A stretch of 22,028 nt of DNA from Actinomycetes bacterium (GTDB lineage: Bacteria; Actinomycetota; Acidimicrobiia; Acidimicrobiales; Microtrichaceae), in contig JAEWED010000216.1 in the NCBI GenBank assembly GCA_023389745.1, forward strand, positions 1-22,028, written 5' to 3'. Below, one piece after another: positions 1-8,063 of this stretch (position 1 is the first letter of the stretch; every line of letters starts with the position of its first letter). Both the position numbers and the translations under genes were made by a program. Under the pieces are notes generated by a model. That model was not told the origin of the DNA and made no database searches. It saw only the letters and a program-made list of their open reading frames with translations.

Positions 1-299
1 GTCTGGAAGACGTCGACCGGGAACTGGCCGTCGTGCTCGCCGGCGAGCACTGCATCGGCGGCGGTCACGATCGCCGCGGCGATGTCGCTGGGCACCACCC
101 CGAGCCGGGCGTTCACCGGCGCCGCGGCGCGTTTGACGAGCACCATCGCCCGGATCAGCTCGCGATCCACGGTGCGGCCCGAGACGGGGAAGTTCTCGAC
201 GGCGCGCTGGGTCTGGGCGCGCCACCGGGCGTCGATCGGGACCTCGATCTCGCCGAGGGCGTCGTGTTCGATGCGCACGTCGTGCTGTTGGTCAGTCAC
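1..299 (-). CDS. fumC: Fumarate hydratase class II, N-terminal part (runs off window)
   Basis: This is the first 99 codons of a class II fumarase, which interconverts fumarate and L-malate in the TCA cycle as a cytoplasmic homotetramer. The translation begins with GTG at 297-299 and reads IEHDALGEIEVP, then ARWRAQTQRAVENFP, then GQFPVDVFQT, the standard N-terminal signature of actinobacterial FumC. The related aspartate ammonia-lyase shares the fold, but the WRAQTQRAVENFPVSG block fits FumC better. The catalytic loop lies outside the window. The GTG start overlaps the last 8 bases of the amine oxidase gene, so it is probably translated as the third gene of that operon. The 3' end is missing only because the window starts here. 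Confidence 0.85.
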   Translation of the reverse strand, partial: MTDQQHDVRIEHDALGEIEVPIDARWRAQTQRAVENFPVSGRTVDRELIRAMVLVKRAAAPVNARLGVVPSDIAAAIVTAADAVLAGEHDGQFPVDVFQ

Positions 300-1698
300 T
301 GGGCTGTCCTTCCGGAAAGGGGTGTCCCGCGATCGGGCCGATCAGATCTCGAGCGAGGCGCTCCCCGGAGCGAACCGCTCCCTCCATGTACCCGTTCCAG
401 ACCGGGGCACACTCCGCACCGGCCCAGTGGATGCGCCCGACCGGCGCGGTCAGGGCCTCGCCGAAGCCGGTCCACACCCCGGGGGTGAAGTGCGCCCCGT
501 AGCAACCCCGGGTGAACTCCTCGGCCATCCAGTCGCGCTCGAGGTACTCGGTCGGCTCGGCGGCGCGCGGGCCGAAGTAGCGCACGAGGCACCCGACGAC
601 GGCGTCGCGCCGCTCGGACTGGCTCCGGCGTGCCCAGCGGCGGCCGTCGTCGCCCTCGAGGAAGCCGACGAGGATGCCCGGCCGGCCCGACGGCGGCGAG
701 TTGTCGAACGTGATCTTGACCGGGCCCTCCTCCGAGGCGGCCTGACCGGTCAGGCCGTCGTGGCGCCAGAACGGCTCCGGATAGACGACGTGCACCTTGG
801 TCACCGAGCCCGCCGGCAGGCGTTGGGTCAGCTGGTCCCGCCAGCTCGGCATCGGCGGCGAGTACTCCAGCCGGCCCGCCAGGGTGGGGGGCAGCGTCAC
901 CACGACGTGGGATCCGGTCACGACATCGCCGGCGCGGGACTCGACCCGGACGCCGTCGTCGTCCTGGTGGATCGAGCGGACCACGAACCCGGTGCGGACC
1001 TCGGTCGACAACGACTCGGCGAGCTGTTCGGCGACCCTGACGGCGCCGCCCACCACGCGGTCCTGCTGGGCACCGCGGTCGACCGAGAGCAGCGTCTCGA
1101 GGTCGGTGCCCGATCGTGCGTAGAAGAGGGCGTGCAGCAGCGACAGGTCGCTCGACTGCGTCGAGAACACCGCCTCGGTGACGACCCGGAAGTACGTGCG
1201 CGCCACCTCGGTGCGCAGGTTGTCGCGGATCCAGCTCTCGAAGGTCTGGCCGTCGGCCCACACCGCGTCGGGCGACGTCCATGGCCGATCGAGCGACACC
1301 CGCTCCGAGAGGCGCTGGAAGCGCCGCAGTCCGGTGAACAGGTCGGCGAGCACGAACGGACCCAGGCGCGGCACGGCCCCACGGCTCGAACCGAGGCGTC
1401 CCGTACGGCCGCCGAGCAGCGTGACGTGCTGGCCCTCGTTGTAGGTGGGGAAGGTCTCGAGGCCCAGCTCCTCGACGAGCTCGTACATGCGGTTCTGACC
1501 GGGGCCGAGCCACTGGCCACCGAGCTCGACCGGTGTCCCGTCGTGCGTGGTGCCGGCCTCGGTGCGCCCGCCGACGCGGTCGCGGGCCTCGACGACGGTG
1601 ACACCCACGCCGGCGGTCTCGAGCAGCCGTGCGGCCGACAGTCCGGCAAGGCCGGCGCCGACCACCACGACGTGCTCGGCGTCGCCCGTACCGGTCAT
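292..1698 (-). CDS. Flavin-dependent amine oxidase (monoamine/putrescine oxidase type)
   Basis: This 468-residue FAD amine oxidase should oxidatively deaminate a primary amine to the aldehyde, releasing ammonia and hydrogen peroxide. The N-terminal dinucleotide-binding motif is GAGLAG at residues 14-19, followed by EARDRVGGR at about 37-45. The C-terminal FAD/substrate block HWAGAECAPVWNGYMEG and AVRSGERLARDL is typical of bacterial MAO and putrescine oxidases. Length matches the family. No signal peptide is visible, so it is cytoplasmic. The ATG at 1696-1698 overlaps the stop of the C69 gene by 4 bp (ATGA), and its own stop overlaps the fumC start by 8 bp, so the three genes form one operon. 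The substrate cannot be read from sequence; a glutamylated amine made by the glutamine-synthetase homologue 14 kb away is possible but speculative. Confidence 0.9.
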   Translation of the reverse strand: MTGTGDAEHVVVVGAGLAGLSAARLLETAGVGVTVVEARDRVGGRTEAGTTHDGTPVELGGQWLGPGQNRMYELVEELGLETFPTYNEGQHVTLLGGRTGRLGSSRGAVPRLGPFVLADLFTGLRRFQRLSERVSLDRPWTSPDAVWADGQTFESWIRDNLRTEVARTYFRVVTEAVFSTQSSDLSLLHALFYARSGTDLETLLSVDRGAQQDRVVGGAVRVAEQLAESLSTEVRTGFVVRSIHQDDDGVRVESRAGDVVTGSHVVVTLPPTLAGRLEYSPPMPSWRDQLTQRLPAGSVTKVHVVYPEPFWRHDGLTGQAASEEGPVKITFDNSPPSGRPGILVGFLEGDDGRRWARRSQSERRDAVVGCLVRYFGPRAAEPTEYLERDWMAEEFTRGCYGAHFTPGVWTGFGEALTAPVGRIHWAGAECAPVWNGYMEGAVRSGERLARDLIGPIAGHPFPEGQPSD

Positions 1699-2912
1699 CC
1701 CGCCGCTGCCGGGGTCGATCGCAGCAGGGGCGACCAGCGCGCCGCGCGGTCCTGGCGACGCCAGTAGGCACGTGTCGCAGCGGGACGTCGATCGGGCGGG
1801 TCGGCCGCGACGACGTCGGCGGCCCAGCGCGCCTCGAGGTCATCCGCGAGCTCGTCGGCCCGGTCGCTCGCGGGCGGATCGTCGACCCAGGCCCGTTCGA
1901 CCGCGTCCCGTTCGTGGCTGAAGCGGGCCGTGGCCGAGCCGAGGTCACGGGCGGCCACCCGGTGCAGCGTCTCGTGACGCCACCAGCGGCTCTCGGGGTC
2001 GGCCCGGTCCGTCGGCGTCGGCCCCTGGGCCACCGGGTGGTCGACCGCGACGGGCTTGAAGAGCGAGGTGCAGGGAGCGGCGGTGCCGGTGGCCCAGTGG
2101 CGGGGCGCGCCGCCCAGCCGCGACACCCACGAGCCGGTGGTCTGGCTGTTGGCCACGAGGCCCCCGGCGTGCATGCACGGTGCGGCCATCGCCCCGTTCA
2201 GCAGCGAGTACGTCGGATCGGGTCCCTCGCCGTGGCTGCGCAGCGCGGCGAACAGGTCGAGCTCCGAGGTCGCGCCGCGGGCCGCGGCGGTGGTGAGCGG
2301 TCGACGGTGTCGGGCCGCCGCGACCCAGGAGCGCAACCGGTCGGAGTGCGCCCTGGCGAAGCCGGGGATGGTGAGCTCGTTCGAGATGCTGCGGACCCCT
2401 CGGCTCACCGGCTCGCTCGCCCAGCTGCGGCCCGCGGTCTCGAGCACGATCGCTCCGGAGCGATCGGCCACGAGGAAGCTGTTGTCGTAGGAGAAGCCCG
2501 GGTGGTCACGACTCGCGGAGCCACCCTGGCCATGGCGTTCGAGCAGCGACACGAGCACCTCGACCGCGCCCTCGGCGTCGTCGGCCCGTTCGAGCGCGAG
2601 GCGCAGCAGGTCCATGCCGAGCAGACCGGGTCCGTCCTCGTGGCGCCGGGTGAACACGGCCTCGTTGCCGATGACGACGCCGCGGTCGTTGGCGCCCATC
2701 TCGGCGCCCCACATCCACCACGGCCGCGACAGCACCACGGCGTGGGTGCGACGGACCTGCGGCACCAGGACCCACGTGCAGCGGACCAGGGCGCCGGGGC
2801 GGTGCTCAGCGGCGGGGACCCACTCCAGGACCTGGGCCTCGTTGGGGTCCCGGTCGCTGTTCTTGGCGAAGAGCACCGCGTCGTCGGTGATCGTGACCAT
2901 CGTGTCGCACAC
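1695..2912 (-). CDS. Peptidase C69 / secernin-like Ntn hydrolase
   Basis: The 405-residue product starts with the dipeptidase-C69/secernin signature M-C-D-T at residues 1-4, then FAKNSDRDPNEAQ at about 14-26. In this N-terminal-nucleophile family, removal of the initiator Met exposes Cys2 as the catalytic nucleophile for amide hydrolysis. This fixes the start at GTG 2910-2912: a longer open frame exists upstream but would bury Cys2. A TAGATT -10 box 7 nt upstream supports leaderless initiation here. Other family-like blocks include RRTHAVVLSRPWWMWGAEMG and DNSFLVADRSGAIVLE. It is the first gene of an operon with the amine oxidase and fumC. The natural substrate is unknown; a small peptide or acyl-amino compound is likely. 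Confidence 0.82.
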   Translation of the reverse strand: MCDTMVTITDDAVLFAKNSDRDPNEAQVLEWVPAAEHRPGALVRCTWVLVPQVRRTHAVVLSRPWWMWGAEMGANDRGVVIGNEAVFTRRHEDGPGLLGMDLLRLALERADDAEGAVEVLVSLLERHGQGGSASRDHPGFSYDNSFLVADRSGAIVLETAGRSWASEPVSRGVRSISNELTIPGFARAHSDRLRSWVAAARHRRPLTTAAARGATSELDLFAALRSHGEGPDPTYSLLNGAMAAPCMHAGGLVANSQTTGSWVSRLGGAPRHWATGTAAPCTSLFKPVAVDHPVAQGPTPTDRADPESRWWRHETLHRVAARDLGSATARFSHERDAVERAWVDDPPASDRADELADDLEARWAADVVAADPPDRRPAATRAYWRRQDRAARWSPLLRSTPAAAG

Positions 2913-2919
2913 GAGGACG

Positions 2920-2925
2920 AATCTA
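2920..2925 (-). promoter_or_regulatory. -10 box TAGATT of the C69 operon (leaderless)
   Basis: On the minus strand TAGATT matches the actinobacterial TAnnnT -10 consensus and lies 7 nt before the GTG at 2912, so the transcript should begin at or next to the start codon. The -35 region falls within a perfect 16-bp tandem repeat. This is inferred from spacing only. Confidence 0.6.
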
Positions 2926-2930
2926 CGACC

Positions 2931-2962
2931 CTGGCGAACGACGACGCTGGCGAACGACGACG
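2931..2962. repeat. 16-bp perfect tandem repeat, 2 copies, in the C69 promoter
   Basis: Two identical copies of CTGGCGAACGACGACG (2931-2946, 2947-2962) sit just upstream of the -10 box of the C69 operon. They cover the expected -35 region and could be paired regulator sites or simple slippage products. Confidence 0.8.
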
Positions 2963-2986
2963 CCGGCGCCCGCCCGGCTCGCGGGA

Positions 2987-3364
2987 TCAGTCGCCGGCGG
3001 TCGGGACCGGCGCCTCGCCGATCTGGGCGCGCACCTCGTCCATGTCGAGCGCCTCGACCTGAGCGATCAGGTCGTCGAGGGTCGCCTTGGGCAGCGCTCC
3101 CGGCTGGGAGAACATCAGGATGCCGTCGCGGAAGATCATCAGCGTCGGGATCGACTGGATCTGCAGGGCGCCGGCGAGCTCCTGCTCGGCCTCGGTGTCG
3201 ACCTTGCCGAAGACGGCGTCCGGGTGCTCCTCGGAGGCCGCCTCGAAGACCGGGGCGAAGGAGCGGCACGGGCCGCACCACGACGCCCAGAAGTCCACCA
3301 GGACGATGCCATCACCGTTGACGGTGCGCTCGAAGTCGTTCACGTGCAGGTCGACGGTCGCCAT
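2987..3364 (-). CDS. trxA: Thioredoxin
   Basis: A 125-residue thioredoxin, a cytoplasmic disulfide reductase. The active site WCGPC has its cysteines at residues 30 and 33, preceded by VLVDFWAS, and the cis-proline loop SIPTLMIF (Pro73) is present. Length is slightly above the usual 105-110 residues because of a C-terminal extension of about 15 residues. The start is ATG 3362-3364; the frame stays open far upstream, but homology begins at this Met. The Shine-Dalgarno is weak (GAG 6 nt upstream). The gene follows a leader of four 18-bp repeats and is divergent from the flavin monooxygenase gene. It ends 74 bp before the C69 gene, which has its own promoter. Confidence 0.93.
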   Translation of the reverse strand: MATVDLHVNDFERTVNGDGIVLVDFWASWCGPCRSFAPVFEAASEEHPDAVFGKVDTEAEQELAGALQIQSIPTLMIFRDGILMFSQPGALPKATLDDLIAQVEALDMDEVRAQIGEAPVPTAGD

Positions 3365-3377
3365 CGTGTGCTCTTTC

Positions 3378-3449
3378 TGTCGGGGACGCAGATTCTCCCG
3401 GGGACACAGCGTCTCTCGGGGACACAGCGTCGTTCTGGGACACAGCGTC
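3378..3449. repeat. 18-bp tandem repeat, 4 copies, in the trxA leader
   Basis: Read on the minus strand, the units are GACGCTGTGTCCCAGAAC, GACGCTGTGTCCCCGAGA, GACGCTGTGTCCCCGGGA and a diverged GAATCTGCGTCCCCGACA, ending 13 bp before the trxA ATG. The period is exactly 18 bp. In the trxA frame the repeat would read as a TLCPRE-type hexapeptide, but no convincing upstream start was found. It could be a regulatory array or a leader-RNA element. Confidence 0.85.
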
Positions 3450-3532
3450 AACCACCCGGCGTGCCGGTTCAGTCCCGGAGCGTCCGCGGTCCCTGAGTGC
3501 ACTCCCGGTGGGGCGCACCCCCGTCGAGGCGG

Positions 3533-3538
3533 TAGATT
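3533..3538 (+). promoter_or_regulatory. -10 box TAGATT for the flavin monooxygenase gene
   Basis: TAGATT is identical to the -10 of the C69 operon. It lies 42 bp before the ATG at 3581, giving a short leader that ends in a GGGGG Shine-Dalgarno at 3571-3575. No clear -35 is visible. Confidence 0.45.
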
Positions 3539-3580
3539 CGCGCCACGTCCGGGGGGACGGTCGACCGCACGGGGGTGCAG

Positions 3581-5158
3581 ATGAGCGAGTTGATGGCGCT
3601 GGCACGACGGATCCAGTCCTGGTCGCAGGGCGGTTCGGCGGGCGACGACCGGGCCGACGACGTCGCCAGGGCGCTCAGCAGCGGCGCGGGCAAGCCGCGG
3701 GTCGGGATCCTGGGTGCGGGCGCCGCGGGGCTGTGCATGGCGATCCGCCTGAAGGACCTGGGCCTCGACGACCTCACCATCTTCGAGAAGTCCGACGGCG
3801 TCGGCGGCACCTGGCGCGACAACACCTACCCCGGCGCCGCGTGCGACGTGCCCTCGCACCTGTACAGCTTCTCGTTCGCCCCCAAGACGGACTGGTCCCG
3901 CAAGTACGCCGAGCAGCCCGAGATCCTCAGCTACTTCGAGTCCCTCGTGGACCGCTACGACCTGGGCCCACACCTCCTGCTCGGCACCGAGATCACCTCG
4001 GCCGAGTGGTCCGACAGCACCTCGACCTGGACGCTGACCACGGCGTCGGGCGAGCGCCACGAGTTCGACGTGCTCGTCAGCGGCCTCGGCCAGCTGAACC
4101 GGCCGAACATCCCGGACCTGCCCGGTCTGGACAGCTTCGGCGGCACCTGGTTCCACTCGGCGCGCTGGGACCACGACCACGACCTGCGCGGCGAGCGGGT
4201 CGCCGTGATCGGCATCGGGGCGAGCGCGATCCAGTTCGTGCCGAGGGTGGCCAAGCAGGCCCGCCAGCTCACGCTCTTCCAGCGCAGCGTCAACTACGTG
4301 GCACCGAAGCCCGATCGCCGGTTCAAGCCGTGGGAGCACTGGCTGCTCGAGCACGTCCGGCCGCTGCAGCGTGCGTACCGCGCCTCGATCTACTGGCGCT
4401 TCGAGATGCGCTTCAACCTGATGCGCAAGAACAGCCGGCTGGGTCGATGGCTGCAGGACCGCTTCTCGAAGGAGCTCGCGCCGATGGTCTCGCCGGCGCT
4501 GCCGGCCGAGGCGCTGATCCCCGACTACGCGCCGGGCTGTCGCCGCCTGCTGATCGCGAACGACTGGTACCCGACGCTGATGCGGCCGAACGTCGACGTG
4601 GTCTCGTCGACGGTCGACAAGATCACACCGTCGGGCATCGTCACCTCCGACGGCCGCCAGATCGACGTCGACGCCATCATCTTCGGCACCGGCTTCCACA
4701 GCACCGAGTTCCTCTCGCCGCTGCGCATCACCGGCCGTGAAGGACGTGACCTGAACGACGAGTGGCGCAGCGGGGCGCGGGCGCACCTGGGCGTGGCGGT
4801 CCCCGGCTTCCCGAACATGTTCATGCTGTACGGCCCGAACACGAACCTGGGCCACAACTCGATCCTCTTCATGATCGAGCAGCAGGTCGGCTACATCCGT
4901 CAGCTCGTCGCGGGCATGGTCGTCGACGGCGACTCGTCGGTCGAGGTCACCGAGTCGGCGATGGAGGCCTACGACCGGGAGATCGAGGCCGCCACGGCAC
5001 AGACGGTGTGGGCCGGCGACTGCCAGAGCTGGTACAAGAACGAGGCCGGGCGCATCACGAACAACTGGCCCGACTACTCGATCAACTACGCGAGGCGGAT
5101 GCGACGTCCGGATCCGGCGGAGTGGACGACTCGCCGTCCAGCGCCAGCGACTCGATGA
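3581..5158 (+). CDS. Flavin-containing / Baeyer-Villiger-type monooxygenase
   Basis: A 525-residue FAD/NADPH monooxygenase. The N-terminal FAD motif GAGAAG is at residues 45-50, followed by the YPGAACDVPSHLYSFSF block typical of Baeyer-Villiger enzymes. The fingerprint FxGxxxHxxxW(P/D) is complete at 186-197 (FGGTWFHSARWD), and the NADPH motif GIGASA is at 211-216. It probably inserts oxygen into a ketone to give an ester or lactone. The substrate is unknown. ATG 3581 is preferred over an in-frame GTG at 3575 because GGGGG at 3571-3575 is correctly spaced for the ATG. Its final 77 bp overlap the 3' end of the convergent helicase gene. No signal peptide is seen. Confidence 0.92.
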   Translation: MSELMALARRIQSWSQGGSAGDDRADDVARALSSGAGKPRVGILGAGAAGLCMAIRLKDLGLDDLTIFEKSDGVGGTWRDNTYPGAACDVPSHLYSFSFAPKTDWSRKYAEQPEILSYFESLVDRYDLGPHLLLGTEITSAEWSDSTSTWTLTTASGERHEFDVLVSGLGQLNRPNIPDLPGLDSFGGTWFHSARWDHDHDLRGERVAVIGIGASAIQFVPRVAKQARQLTLFQRSVNYVAPKPDRRFKPWEHWLLEHVRPLQRAYRASIYWRFEMRFNLMRKNSRLGRWLQDRFSKELAPMVSPALPAEALIPDYAPGCRRLLIANDWYPTLMRPNVDVVSSTVDKITPSGIVTSDGRQIDVDAIIFGTGFHSTEFLSPLRITGREGRDLNDEWRSGARAHLGVAVPGFPNMFMLYGPNTNLGHNSILFMIEQQVGYIRQLVAGMVVDGDSSVEVTESAMEAYDREIEAATAQTVWAGDCQSWYKNEAGRITNNWPDYSINYARRMRRPDPAEWTTRRPAPATR

Positions 5159-7163
5159 AGCGGTCGACGAACGCCCGGTTGCGCACCCGGCGCATCGGCG
5201 GGAGCAGCTGGAGCATCTGCTCCCGGTAGCGGGCCTCGGCGAGCCGCGGGTCGCACACGGCCACGACACCGCGGTCGGTCGCGGTGCGGATGAGGCGTCC
5301 GACGCCCTGCGCGAGCTGCATGCCCGCAGCAGGCACCGACACCGCCATGAACGCCCGGTCGTCGCCGACGAGCTCGGAGCGGGCCTCGACGATCGGGTCG
5401 CTCGGCACGGGGAACGGGATCTTGTCGAGCACGACCGCGCTGCACGTGGTGCCGGGGCTCGACATGCCCGTCCAGAAGCTGGCCGTCGCGAAGAGGCAGG
5501 AGTGCTCCTCGGTGATGAAGCGCTCCTGGAGCACCGGGTTGGGCGCATCGCCCTGCGAGAGCAGCACGAACTCGTCGCCGAGGGCGTCGCGGCACCGCTC
5601 GACGGTGGCTCGCAGCATCGAGTTCGAGGTGAACAGCGCCAGCGTGCGGCCGTTGCAGGCTCGGATCAGGTGCTCGATCTCGGCCGCGACCTGCTCCGGC
5701 CACGCCGGCTGGTTCGGGCGGGCGATCTTGGGGACGTAGAGCAGGGCGTGGTCACGGAAGTTGAACGGCGACTCGACCGACACGAAGCGTGCGTCGAGCC
5801 CGAGGCGCTTCGCAGTGCCGGGGTCGAGCGTCGCCGAGCAGCAGACGACGGTCAGCTCCTCGTCCTCCCAGGCACGTTTGCGCAGGGTCGCCGCGACGTC
5901 GATGCGAGTCAGGCGCACCGCGTGGCGGTCGCTGCGGGTGGTCTCGACCCAGCAGACCGTGCCCGGCTCGATCTTCCCGAGCAGAGCCTGGCAGTCGTTG
6001 ACGGCGGATTCCGCGGTGCGCACCGCACGGTCGATGCGGTGGCGGGCTGACGACTCACCCGCGTTCTTCGCGGCGACCCGCAGGCTGTTGAGCGCACGGT
6101 CCGACGCGGACAGCGCCGAGGCGAGCGCGCCGCTGAGCGCGACCCCGGGCCCTTCGTGCAGGCGCAGCGAGGTGGGCGTGCCGCCGGACTGGTTGCCGCC
6201 GGACTGGGTGCCCTGCTGGGTGCGCAGCGCGGCGACGGCGACCAGCTCGCCCTGCAGCGCGGCCTCGAGGGTGTCGGCCGCGCTGCGCAGGGATTTGGCG
6301 ACGATCTCGTCGCCGGCCACGCAGCGTTCGTGCACCCGGGCCAGGTTGGAGAGCCGGCCGGCGGTCATCTCGATGCTGAGCGACCCGACGATCGAGTCCT
6401 CGAACTCGTGGGCCTCGTCGATGACGAGCTGGCTGTGCGGTGGCAACAGCGTGCGCCCGGTCTGGATGTGGGCGCCGTAGAGGTGCGCGTTGACCACGAC
6501 GATCTGCGCGGTCTCGGCCCGCTCGCGGGCCCGCTCGGACCAGCACTCCTCGGCGTACGAGCACCGGGCGGCGCCGACGCACTCGCCGGGTCCGACCGAC
6601 ACCGCACCCCAGGCCTTCCAGTGCGGGGTGAACGGCAGCTCGGCCATGTCGCCCGTCGTCGTGGTCTCGGCCCAGTCGAGGATCGACTCGACCTCGGCGA
6701 CGAGCTCCTCGTCAGCCAGCTCGTCGCCGCTCGTCGCCGGCTCCTCCATGTCGAGGCGCTGCTGGCCACCGCCGCGCAGCTGCACACGGGTCTCCGAGGC
6801 CGCCGCTTCGCACAGGTAGTTCGAGCGCCCCTTCAGGACCGCCCAGCGCACCGGCACGTCGAGCACGTCGGCGAGGAACGGCAGCTCGACCTCGGCGAGC
6901 TGATCCTGCAACGCCCGCGACGACGTCACCACGACGGTCCGCTCCCCGGCGGCACCGGCGGTCACGGCGGGCAGCAGGTAGGCGAGCGACTTGCCGACGC
7001 CGGTCGGCCCCTGGACGGCGAGGTGCGAGTCGGTCGTGAACGCCTCGTGCACCGCCTCGACCATCTGGCGTTGCGACGGACGGTCCTCACCACCGGGGAT
7101 CGACGCGACGACCACCGAGAGCAGGTCGCCGGGCGCGACGGAACGGGTGGTGGACGGTGGCAC
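5082..7163 (-). CDS. dinG: DinG/XPD-family ATP-dependent DNA helicase
   Basis: This superfamily 2 DNA helicase of about 693 residues is of the iron-sulfur type used in repair of structured or damaged DNA. Numbering from the GTG at 7172 (subtract 3 for the preferred start): Walker A GPTGVGKS 55-62; likely 4Fe-4S ligands C121, C198, C204 and C210; DEAH 252-255. A later LYVPKIARPNQP region and C-terminal GVGRLIRTATDRGVVAVCDPR (motif VI) complete the core. I prefer GTG 7161-7163 because a TAGTGT -10 box lies 7 nt upstream and overlaps the 7172 codon, implying leaderless initiation. No exonuclease domain is fused, unlike some Firmicute DinG proteins. The gene is single, and its 3' end overlaps the monooxygenase gene by 77 bp. 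Confidence 0.9.
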   Translation of the reverse strand: MPPSTTRSVAPGDLLSVVVASIPGGEDRPSQRQMVEAVHEAFTTDSHLAVQGPTGVGKSLAYLLPAVTAGAAGERTVVVTSSRALQDQLAEVELPFLADVLDVPVRWAVLKGRSNYLCEAAASETRVQLRGGGQQRLDMEEPATSGDELADEELVAEVESILDWAETTTTGDMAELPFTPHWKAWGAVSVGPGECVGAARCSYAEECWSERARERAETAQIVVVNAHLYGAHIQTGRTLLPPHSQLVIDEAHEFEDSIVGSLSIEMTAGRLSNLARVHERCVAGDEIVAKSLRSAADTLEAALQGELVAVAALRTQQGTQSGGNQSGGTPTSLRLHEGPGVALSGALASALSASDRALNSLRVAAKNAGESSARHRIDRAVRTAESAVNDCQALLGKIEPGTVCWVETTRSDRHAVRLTRIDVAATLRKRAWEDEELTVVCCSATLDPGTAKRLGLDARFVSVESPFNFRDHALLYVPKIARPNQPAWPEQVAAEIEHLIRACNGRTLALFTSNSMLRATVERCRDALGDEFVLLSQGDAPNPVLQERFITEEHSCLFATASFWTGMSSPGTTCSAVVLDKIPFPVPSDPIVEARSELVGDDRAFMAVSVPAAGMQLAQGVGRLIRTATDRGVVAVCDPRLAEARYREQMLQLLPPMRRVRNRAFVDRFIESLALDGESSTPPDPDVASASRS

Positions 7164-7170
7164 GAGCCCC

Positions 7171-7176
7171 ACACTA
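7171..7176 (-). promoter_or_regulatory. -10 box TAGTGT for the helicase gene (leaderless)
   Basis: TAGTGT on the minus strand is 7 nt before GTG 7163. The same hexamer is used at the dehalogenase gene (15639-15644). It overlaps an alternative GTG at 7172, which argues against that codon as the start. Confidence 0.55.
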
Positions 7177-7220
7177 CGGGCCGGGCAGGCTCGCTCCGGG
7201 GAGGCCGACGGTGCTGCCGG

Positions 7221-8063
7221 TCACTCGTCCTCGTCGTCGGCGTCACGCTGGCCCCGGCCGCCGGCGACGAGGGTCACGACACCGGCGAGGAGCAGCCCGG
7301 CCGCCACCGCGAGGATCAGCGGCGTCCCCGCCCCGGTGAACGGGAGGTTCCCGGGGCCGCTCGGACCGCTGCCCCGTGGGAGCCCGGAACGCGGTGGGGA
7401 AGGGTCGACCGTCCTCGAGGGGGTGCGGCTCGAGGGAGTGCTCGAGGGCGGCACCGTCACGGGGACCGCGGTCGGTGTCGTGGTCGGCGTCGTGGCCGGC
7501 GTCGTGGTCGGCGTCGTGGGCACGGTGCTCGTGGGCACGGTGCTCGTGGTGGGCACGGGGCCGCACTGCTGCTGCCAGACCATCAGGGAGCGCACCGAGC
7601 CGACGGCACCCTGGAACTCGTTGCCGGTCGAGATCGGTAGCTCGGCGCCGAACAGCGCGTAGATCGATCCCGACGGAGCGAGCACCGGCAGGTCGACGTC
7701 GAGACCGTCGCCGAGCGTGGTCGGCGCCAGGGCGACCGTGGCGCCGCCGGCGCAGCTGAACGACCCGGAGCCGGCCGGCTGCCATGGCGTGGCACAGGTC
7801 CGGAGCCCGATGCGGAGGACCGACGACAAGGCTCCGGTGCCCTCGAGCGAGGCGCTCACGGCGACCGGGTCGTCGTAGGTGTTGGTCACCGTGGTGGTCC
7901 AGCTGTGCCGCTGGCCCGGCACGATGCCGGTGAACTCGACGTGCTCCGACGTGGCCTGCGGGGTGGCCGACTCGTCGGGACAGGTCTGCGCACCCGCGTC
8001 ACTCGTCGACCACAGCAGGACGATCACGACGCAGACGGCGACCGAGGCGAGACGGGCGCTCAT
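7221..8063 (-). CDS. LPXTG-anchored cell-surface stalk protein
   Basis: The 280-residue product has an N-terminal signal peptide (hydrophobic segment about 6-18, Ala-rich cleavage region near 23-25) and an ectodomain with paired cysteines. A low-complexity Thr/Pro/Val/Ser stalk follows (about 168-235). The C terminus is a sortase-type sorting signal: LPFTG at 240-244, a hydrophobic segment (about 248-268), then a tail. The tail is odd: after two arginines it ends in an acidic stretch (DADDEDE) rather than the usual short basic one. It is the last gene of a four-gene surface operon, and its ATG overlaps the stop of the RCC1 gene by 4 bp. No sortase gene is in the window. The ectodomain function is not recognised; display on the cell wall or at the membrane is inferred. 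Confidence 0.82.
   Translation of the reverse strand: MSARLASVAVCVVIVLLWSTSDAGAQTCPDESATPQATSEHVEFTGIVPGQRHSWTTTVTNTYDDPVAVSASLEGTGALSSVLRIGLRTCATPWQPAGSGSFSCAGGATVALAPTTLGDGLDVDLPVLAPSGSIYALFGAELPISTGNEFQGAVGSVRSLMVWQQQCGPVPTTSTVPTSTVPTTPTTTPATTPTTTPTAVPVTVPPSSTPSSRTPSRTVDPSPPRSGLPRGSGPSGPGNLPFTGAGTPLILAVAAGLLLAGVVTLVAGGRGQRDADDEDE

Noticed and set aside
82..2900. Long open frames on the plus strand across the amine oxidase and C69 genes
   Set aside because: High G+C produces antisense open frames; translations are Arg/Ala/Pro/Gly-rich with no domain motifs, whereas the minus-strand frames carry clear FAD and Ntn-hydrolase signatures.
3378..3449. Possible CRISPR array
   Set aside because: The 18-bp units are contiguous with no spacers, and no cas genes are present. 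The same reasoning excludes the other tandem arrays.
2987..5548. 853-codon minus-strand frame running through the monooxygenase gene into trxA
   Set aside because: Only the last 125 codons resemble a protein (thioredoxin). The rest is antisense to a well-supported monooxygenase and low in complexity.
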